Shown: in pieces, positions 58,966 to 64,000 of the stretch | How positions within the stretch are numbered: the stretch's first letter is position 1 | Layout of the letters: every line of letters begins with the position of its first letter | From: Perilla frutescens | Taxonomy: Eukaryota; Streptophyta; Magnoliopsida; Lamiales; Lamiaceae | Assembly (NCBI GenBank): GCA_026008535.1 | Contig: BRKX01000017.1 | Span: 7,022,501 to 7,086,500, forward strand | DNA length: 64,000 nucleotides | Direction: 5' to 3' | The notes under the pieces: model-generated | Told to the model about the DNA's origin: nothing | Seen by the model: only the letters and a program-made list of their open reading frames with translations | Database searches by the model: none | Program-made: the position numbers and the translations under genes

Positions 58966-60865
58966 CTACCCTTTAAGCTTGAGTTTGTTCCTGAGAAAAA
59001 GAAACCGAGCTTCAGACAGAGGTTTTGTAAAAACATCTGCTACTTGATCATGGGTTGGAACATGCCCGACATCCAACACTTTGTCTTGAACTTTTTCCCG
59101 GATGAAATGCATATCGATTTCGATATACTTGGTACGAGAATGGAACACTGGATTGGCAGCAAGTGCAATAGCACTCGTGTTATCACACCAAAGTTTTGAG
59201 GTTGAAGAATAAGGACCTTCCAACTCCGAGCACAACGAACGAAGCCAAATTAAATCAGTTGCTGCATTTGCAAGAGACCTATAACTCGGAGCTGCTCCGA
59301 GAAACGACATCCTGCTTCTTAACCCCAAAAATATACAATGGCCCCCTATCGACCGACGATCATCTCTACAACTCGCCCAGTCAGCATCGGCAAAACCTTC
59401 AAAGCAAGTAGAGGAGGTAGGGGTAAATTCAAGAGATAAGTGAACAGTGCCACGCAGATAACGAAGTAGACGTTTATAGGCTGCCTAGTGTAGCTGAGTT
59501 GGTTCCTTCAAAAACTGATTGAGTTTGTTGACTGAAAAATCAATATCGGGTCGGGTAAGCGTAAGATACTGCAAGGCCCCAACTGTACTCCGATATAAGG
59601 TGGGATCATCAAAAATAGCACCATCGTGTCGGGAAAGCTTCATGACTGGAATCATGGGTGTAGGCACGGGTTTGCAATTTTGCATATTGTGTTTCTCCAG
59701 CAAATCTAATATATATTTAGATTGACACAAGGTGAAGTGAGAGTTTGAGTTGCGCACCTCAATTCCCAAGAAATAATCAAATCACCTAGATGTTTTAGAG
59801 CAAAATCCTTGTTAAGCAATTCAATCACCTGCTTCACATCCACGGAATCATCCCCAGTTACTAATATATCATCAACATATATGAGGACATAATACGCCAA
59901 TTGCTATGTCTGTGGAAGAGTGAAAAATCAGAGGCAGATCGTTTGAAACCTTGGTGAATAAGAGAGGACTTGAGTTTGTCATACCAGGCCCTGGGAGCTT
60001 GTTGAAGACCATACAATGCTTTGGACAACTTACAAACATGCCTAGGAAAGGTGGAATCCACAAAACCCGTAGGCTGCTCCATATAGATGGTTTCCTCGAG
60101 ATCTCCATTTAAAAAGGCATTGTGGACATCAAGTTGTTGCACAAACCATTTTCTAGTAGCTGGAAGAGAGAACATTAGACGAATGGTTGAAAACTTGATA
60201 ACTGGATTGGAAGTATCTGAGTAGTCAACCCTAGCAAACTGTTCAAACCCGCGAGCAACAAGTCTTGCTTTTCATTTATCCAACGAGCCATCGGACTTTG
60301 TCTTCACACAAAACACCCATTTATTAGAGATGACTTTGTGATCAGAAGGAGGAGGAACCAATATCCAAGTGTTGTTGCGTTGAAGCGCGTCAAATTCAAC
60401 CTTCATAGCGGAGAACCAATCATCATCATCAAGAGCTATAGCCACAGTAGATGGAATAGTATGAATAGAAGAGGATGTGAGTAGAACTTTTGGTTTGTGG
60501 ATACCATGTTTGGCTCGAGTTTGCATGTGATGCTGATTTTGGACTGTAGGAGGTGATGGGATAGAAGGAGAGGCAGATGAAGGAGGTGAAAGAGGTGAGG
60601 GAGGAGTGTGTGAAGAGGAAGAGGAGGAGGGATGAAGGGGTGATGAAGAAGAGGAGGACTCAACTGGTGGATGGTGGTGCCTGTGATTTTGCAGGGGGAT
60701 GGGAAAAAATGGGGAAGGAGCAGGTGGAGAAGAAGAAATGAGAGGGAAAAGAAGAGGGAATGGAAACTCTTGCTCATTAAAAGCCATAGTATCTGCAACA
60801 TATATTCGACCAGATGGACTTAAGCATTTATAACCTTTGTGATTGGAACTGTACCCTATAAACAC
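58966..60865 (-). pseudogene. Copia integrase C-terminus, RT and RNase H, broken
   Basis: Minus strand. From 60865: VFIGYSSNHKGYKCLSPSGR (integrase C-terminal side), a Pro/Ser-rich linker, then RT: DDDWFSAMKVEFDALQRNNTW, NKWVFCVKTKSDGS, QQLDVHNAFLNGDLEETIYM, SKALYGLQQAPRAWYDKL, VLIYVDDILVTGDD (catalytic YVDD, near 59880), ILDLLEKHNM, TVGALQYLTLTRPDI. RNase H follows with part missing near 59300, then SYRSLANAATDLIWL, WCDNTSAIALAANPVFHSRTKYIEID and ADVFTKPLSEARF to TGA near 58966. At least three frame changes or stops occur. Confidence 0.88.
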
Positions 60866-61023
60866 ACATTTTTCAGAACGAAGTTGAAGTTTATGGGTAT
60901 TGTAAGGCTTGAGATATGAAAAACAGGCACAACCAAAAACTTTGAGATATGTATAATCAGGTTTGGTGTTGTAAAGTAGGTGGAAAGGAGAGAGATTGGA
61001 TGTAGTGGGAGAGAGAAGCCTGT

Positions 61024-61386
61024 TTATAAGATAGACAACTGAAGCAAATGCGTCCCACCAGTATTGAAGAGGGATAGAAGCCTGTTTAATTTTCCTTGCT
61101 TGTAGGCCTCACAAAAACTTAAAGAAGATATTTTAAGTTTCTCATTTAAACCACTGCAAACTTTAGCCAACACAGAAGAATTCGGGTGCCCTAAATTTTG
61201 ATGCCATTTATTTATATCAGAAGGACAAGTGCAAGATATTAATGTTGTCTGACTACTGTCTTTACAAGAACCTTGAGTAATCACATCTGGACTAGAAACA
61301 TATGGCATACAAGGCCTTAAATGTGTGTGATATCTGCCTGCATGATCTACAAGATAGATATGATCACCTCTTTGTTTCACTCTCAA
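61024..61386 (-). pseudogene. Copia GAG-pre-integrase / integrase zinc region, fused to a deletion
   Basis: Minus strand: KWHQNLGHPNSSVLAKVC carries the two His, and CEAYKQGKLNR carries the tail of the HHCC zinc domain. Instead of the DDE core, sequence jumps within a few residues to YWWDAFASVVYLINRLLS-type sequence in another frame (about 61070-61020), which normally lies after the core. About 150 residues of catalytic core are missing, so this copy cannot encode its own integration. Confidence 0.8.
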
Positions 61387-61399
61387 AGAAGGAAGATCA

Positions 61400-61599
61400 A
61401 GTTGATATAGTCCCTTTGCCAGTGTTGGTGACGTAACCTAGCATAGATTCATTGATTGAAGACAATATCCATCCCATGAGAAGTTGATCTTGACGGATCC
61501 ACACTTGGAAATCTGGATTGATAGATCCATTTGGAAGAGTGTTCGGAGGAGCAGCGATGGATGAATCGAGCAAGTCGTCGAAGCTGTATGCACACACAT
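61400..61599 (-). pseudogene. Copia gag, downstream part
   Basis: Minus strand: CAYSFDDLLDSSIAAPPN, then VWIRQDQLLMGWILSSINESML, the gag pattern of plant Copia elements (W-x-x-QDQLLLxWLLSSI). The upstream part is at 62938-62828, separated by the solo LTR. Confidence 0.8.
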
Positions 61600-62827
61600 T
61601 GATGAGGACATCCATAGCAATGAGGAACTCAATCCGGAGCTACAATTCAAAGGCCCCGTCACAAGACTACGAGCTAAGAAGTTGCAAGATTATTTGCAAG
61701 CCACAATTTGCAAGAAGCTCGAAGATGAAGACGGCGTGCAAGGTAGCTTGAAGATGATGACCTTGTTGAAGATGTAAGTTGGAGATCAAGGCTTGGAGTG
61801 TGTTGCATGAAGTTGGAGTCTTGCACGTGTTCTTGTGTTGGCTTGGACGTGCATATGTGTTATTCAGCCCAAGTTGTGCGTGCATGATGAAGAAGCCCAA
61901 AATAATGGGCCCTTGATATTTTAATTAAGGGGATTGATTTATTAGACTATAATATTTTATTTATTTAATTTAGACTATAGTCAAATTCAGATTTTTATTT
62001 AATTATTTGTAATTTTTGGTCTCTTTTAATTCTAGTTTGACTAGGATTTTAGATAAGGCAAGATCTACAAGTTCTACCTTAAATACAATTCTAGTTTAGG
62101 AAGTTTCCTAGTCTAATTCTAGTTTGTTTTGGATTAGTATTTTTCGTCCCTATCATTAGGATTTTCGGCCCCCCTATAGTTATAAATAGGGGATCCATGT
62201 GACATTCATACTTTAGACTATATTTGATTAATTAAGCTTTGCTTTCAATATCGTCTCAACCCTGCTTAATCTTTGTGAGTTTAGATTTTAAATTCATACT
62301 CTGAGAATTAGCATCTCTAAGTTTTACAAAGGGAATTCGCCGTCCACGTTCGAGGGATCGTCGGAGACTCGCTACTTGAAGATCAACTTAAAGACTTTGG
62401 CCTTGTGTACGTTCGAGATTCAAGGCAACTTTCGGGTTGTGATTCCCATCGACAAAACATCAACCATCGCCACCATTCGACGTCAATCACCACCATCACC
62501 GTCCGTTCCAAGTCCAGCCATTGTTCGAGTTCAAGTTCATCTCGTTCCATTAATCCATAAGTTCATTACAACTCTAACATATCCTATCTACCCTAGCCCT
62601 GCTTCACCCTTACACCATCATCGATCATCACCATCAATACTGAATCCTTAGCCAATCCAAAACAGCCCTCTTTTGTTTGGATTTGTGTGTCATAGTCTAG
62701 GTATTTTAGTTGTGTCTTAGTCGTCTAGTTTATTTGAGTATTGTTCCCTTACATCACCGGTGTAGTTTTTTTCCTAGCTTCCGCATAATTTGTGTCGTGT
62801 CGTGTCCCATAGCCCCGGGTCACATCA
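61600..62827 (+). repeat. solo LTR of a Ty3/gypsy element inserted in Copia gag
   Basis: Begins TGATGAGGACATCC and ends GGTCACATCA, flanked by CACAT (61595-61599) and CGCAT (62828-62832), a 4/5 match. Its first 60 codons are open and read DEDIHSNEEL, then FKGPVTRLRAKKLQDYL. GPVTRxRAKxLQ is the typical C-terminus of many plant gypsy polyproteins, so pol overlapped the LTR. A TATA box (TATAAATAGGGG near 62180) and a leader follow. No internal region or second LTR is present. Confidence 0.7.
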
Positions 62828-62938
62828 CGCATTTGTGCGAATCTGCGTGTGCCAGAAGGTATAATTGTTGCGATCTAATTTCAATGAGATAGTTGGAAGA
62901 TTAGGAATGAAAGAGGCGGAGGCATGTTGAGAACTCAT
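62828..62938 (-). pseudogene. Copia gag, N-terminal part
   Basis: Start at 62938 on the minus strand: MSSQHASASFIPNLPTISLK, then LDRNNYTFWHTQI, the standard LD-x-x-NY-x-x-W opening of plant Copia gag. The frame then meets the solo LTR. Confidence 0.85.
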
Positions 62939-63130
62939 GATGATAGATCGTAGAAGAGGAAGTAAAGGAAATTTTTGGGGAAAAAAATTGCAATAGAAAT
63001 GCAACCAAATTGATCAATCTGCAATAGAAATGCAGATGAAGATATGAAGATCTGGAAAAATTTAGGATAAGAGATAAAGAATTGAGGACTTGAAAAATTG
63101 AAAATTGAAGGATAACGAACCAAGAAAAAT

Positions 63131-63138
63131 TGATACCA
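63131..63138 (-). other. primer-binding site of the 4.6-kb Copia
   Basis: TGGTATCA directly after the 5' LTR on the minus strand matches the start of the initiator-Met tRNA primer site (TGGTATCAGAGC); later bases diverge. Confidence 0.8.
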
Positions 63139-63354
63139 TGTTAAGATAGAGAAAACAAGAGAGAGAAAGAGAAGATGTGTTTTCAATGTAAATCATATTT
63201 CTAAAGTTGAGAGTTACATCTATCAATGAACTATTTATATCTAACTAGTTAGCTGCGGATTGCTTCTCATCTAATAGACTTGTAACCGCCTTGATTAGTG
63301 AACTAACTAACTGACTATAGCTATAACAGACTATAGCTATAACTTAATCTAATA
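63139..63354 (-). repeat. 5' LTR of the 4.6-kb Copia
   Basis: 216 bp; differs from the 3' LTR mainly by a tandem copy of CAGACTATAGCTATAA near 63328, plus a couple of substitutions. High similarity indicates a fairly recent insertion. Confidence 0.93.
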
Positions 63355-63510
63355 ATTTGGATGATCAAGGAAAACATCCATATCCATTTGATTATTGTAA
63401 TGAAGTTCTTTTATTTGGTTTCTCAAATCTACAACTATTCTTTGATCATCTTCATATAATTTTTTTGTAACTTCCAAGTCATTGGCACCATTAGTTTTTT
63501 TTCATTAGCA
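63355..63510 (-). pseudogene. pogo-like transposase remnant, upstream part
   Basis: Minus strand LEVTKKLYEDDQRIVVDLRN, then LHYNNQMDMDVFLDHP; it continues in frame at 58746 after removing the Copia and one ATTTG copy. Confidence 0.6.
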
Positions 63511-63710
63511 CATGAATGAATCTTATATACCTTTTAAATTCATGTTTTTAAAATATGAAGGGAGATTTCCAAGTGTTACAATATATATTAATTTTTTTCA
63601 AAAAAATAAAATAAAAAATTTATATGTAAACTTTACATAAGAATAACTTTCCTATAGTAATATTTTTCTCCGGTCCCAACAATATTACCGTATAGACTGT
63701 AATAGAGATA

Positions 63711-64000
63711 ATGTGCGCTCCTTCTGTTCTCAAATTTCCCCCTCTTTGAAACACGAGATAATTAGATAAAGCTTAGTATGCTCTTCTTATATAGCTAATC
63801 ATCGAGTTGGAAAACTTACAAATTTTCTAAACATATAATATTTTTAATTATCAAACAAAATTTCAGCATTGAAAGAAAAAAAAAGAAAGATCGTATCTTA
63901 GAAAATCTTTTGCAAATCAACTATCTAGTTAGCCTTTTCTATTTATCCTGTTAATAAACACTAGGAATTCTTCTATATATTAGGAAGAGAATGACTTTCG
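63711..64000. other. AT-rich noncoding DNA
   Basis: I see no gene or recognisable element in this stretch. Confidence 0.5.

Larger units (their letters stand above)
58747..63354 (-). mobile_element. complete-ended Copia retrotransposon, 4.6 kb
   Basis: Two LTRs (58747-58946 and 63139-63354), both starting TGTTAAGATAG on the plus strand, flank an internal region. ATTTG is duplicated exactly (58742-58746 and 63355-63359). In the minus orientation a PBS (TGGTATCA, 63138-63131) follows the 5' LTR and a purine tract precedes the 3' LTR. Coding order on the minus strand is gag, integrase zinc region, RT, RNase H: Copia order. The gag is split by a solo LTR, the integrase core is deleted and RT/RNase H carry stops and frameshifts. 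Confidence 0.93.
58205..63710 (-). mobile_element. deleted pogo-like (Tc1/mariner) DNA transposon, interrupted by a Copia element
   Basis: The left end has ACACTAAAACCTCTATATAAG and further on a GGTCC-containing AT-rich segment. The right side has TTTCTCCGGTCCCAACAATATTACCG. Both resemble the CAGTAAAACCTCTATAAATTAATA ... GGTCCCAAC ends of plant pogo/Emigrant-type elements. Between them the minus strand encodes the C-terminal part of a pogo-type transposase, split by the Copia insertion 58747-63354. Without the Copia it is under 1 kb, so most of the transposase is deleted. The exact right end is uncertain. Confidence 0.6.

Noticed and set aside
60272..60865. Pro/Ser-rich 197-aa frame as a host gene
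   Set aside because: It starts with integrase C-terminal sequence and ends in RT; it is the Copia IN-RT linker.
62376..62892. Two small ORFs on the plus strand in the Copia interior
   Set aside because: They fall in the leader part of the solo LTR after the TATA box; there is no conserved domain.
1..64000. tRNA, rRNA or other structured RNA genes
   Set aside because: I looked for tRNA-like A/B boxes and rRNA phrases and saw none convincing; the PBS matches are primer-complementary sites only.

Overview
This is a stretch of plant nuclear DNA, most likely from a eudicot. The evidence is an intron-rich phosphoethanolamine N-methyltransferase gene with GT-AG introns and its plant-conserved upstream ORF, set in AT-rich DNA crowded with plant Athila-type Ty3/gypsy, Copia, PIF/Harbinger, pogo-like and Mutator-like MITE elements. 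I see only one intact host gene: PEAMT, 53243-57801, 12 exons, 491 codons. I see no tRNA, rRNA or CRISPR.

Layout. (1) 1-9982: the 3' part of a decayed plus-strand Athila-type element (Athila-1): gag, PR, RT, RNase H, IN, an Athila ORF1-like gene and a 3' LTR. (2) 9983-11257: LTR-like DNA that reads as a minus-strand Copia-type LTR. (3) 12077-24711: a minus-strand Athila (Athila-3). Its ORF1-like gene was split by a complete but internally deleted plus-strand Athila (Athila-2, 13426-21239) with paired LTRs, PBS, PPT and a near-perfect 5-bp target duplication. (4) 24712-27655: a 5'-truncated Copia pol followed by a basic downstream ORF in Sirevirus style. (5) 27746-42210: AT-rich noncoding DNA with MITEs, long (TA)n tracts, a 926-bp tandem duplication and a probable solo LTR. 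(6) 42214-50273: an 8-kb PIF/Harbinger element with TIRs and TAA target duplication. It carries a Myb/SANT gene (split by a 2-kb LTR-like insertion), a DDE transposase pseudogene, an Athila ORF1-like gene on the opposite strand, and about 16 copies of a palindrome related to CCAGCGGCCGCTGG. (7) 50394-52162: a CACTA-like relic and a MITE with a 9-bp target duplication. (8) 52839-57885: PEAMT with promoter, uORF and poly(A) signal. (9) 58205-63710: a deleted pogo-like transposon, interrupted by a complete 4.6-kb Copia element (TSD ATTTG), whose gag is itself interrupted by a solo LTR.

Biology. PEAMT makes phosphocholine from phosphoethanolamine. Its leader encodes the peptide uORF that in Arabidopsis represses translation when phosphocholine is high. 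Everything else is mobile DNA, mostly inactive through stops, frameshifts and internal deletions.

The most unusual pattern is that several unrelated elements each carry their own amplified short, often palindromic word: CGGTATGGGCATACCG-like in Athila-1, GGGCA/TGCCC in Athila-2, GTCGTGAC-like in Athila-3, CCAGCGGCCGCTGG in the Harbinger, and a TTGAC-rich palindrome in a MITE family. All assignments rest on reading the sequence; no database search was possible.
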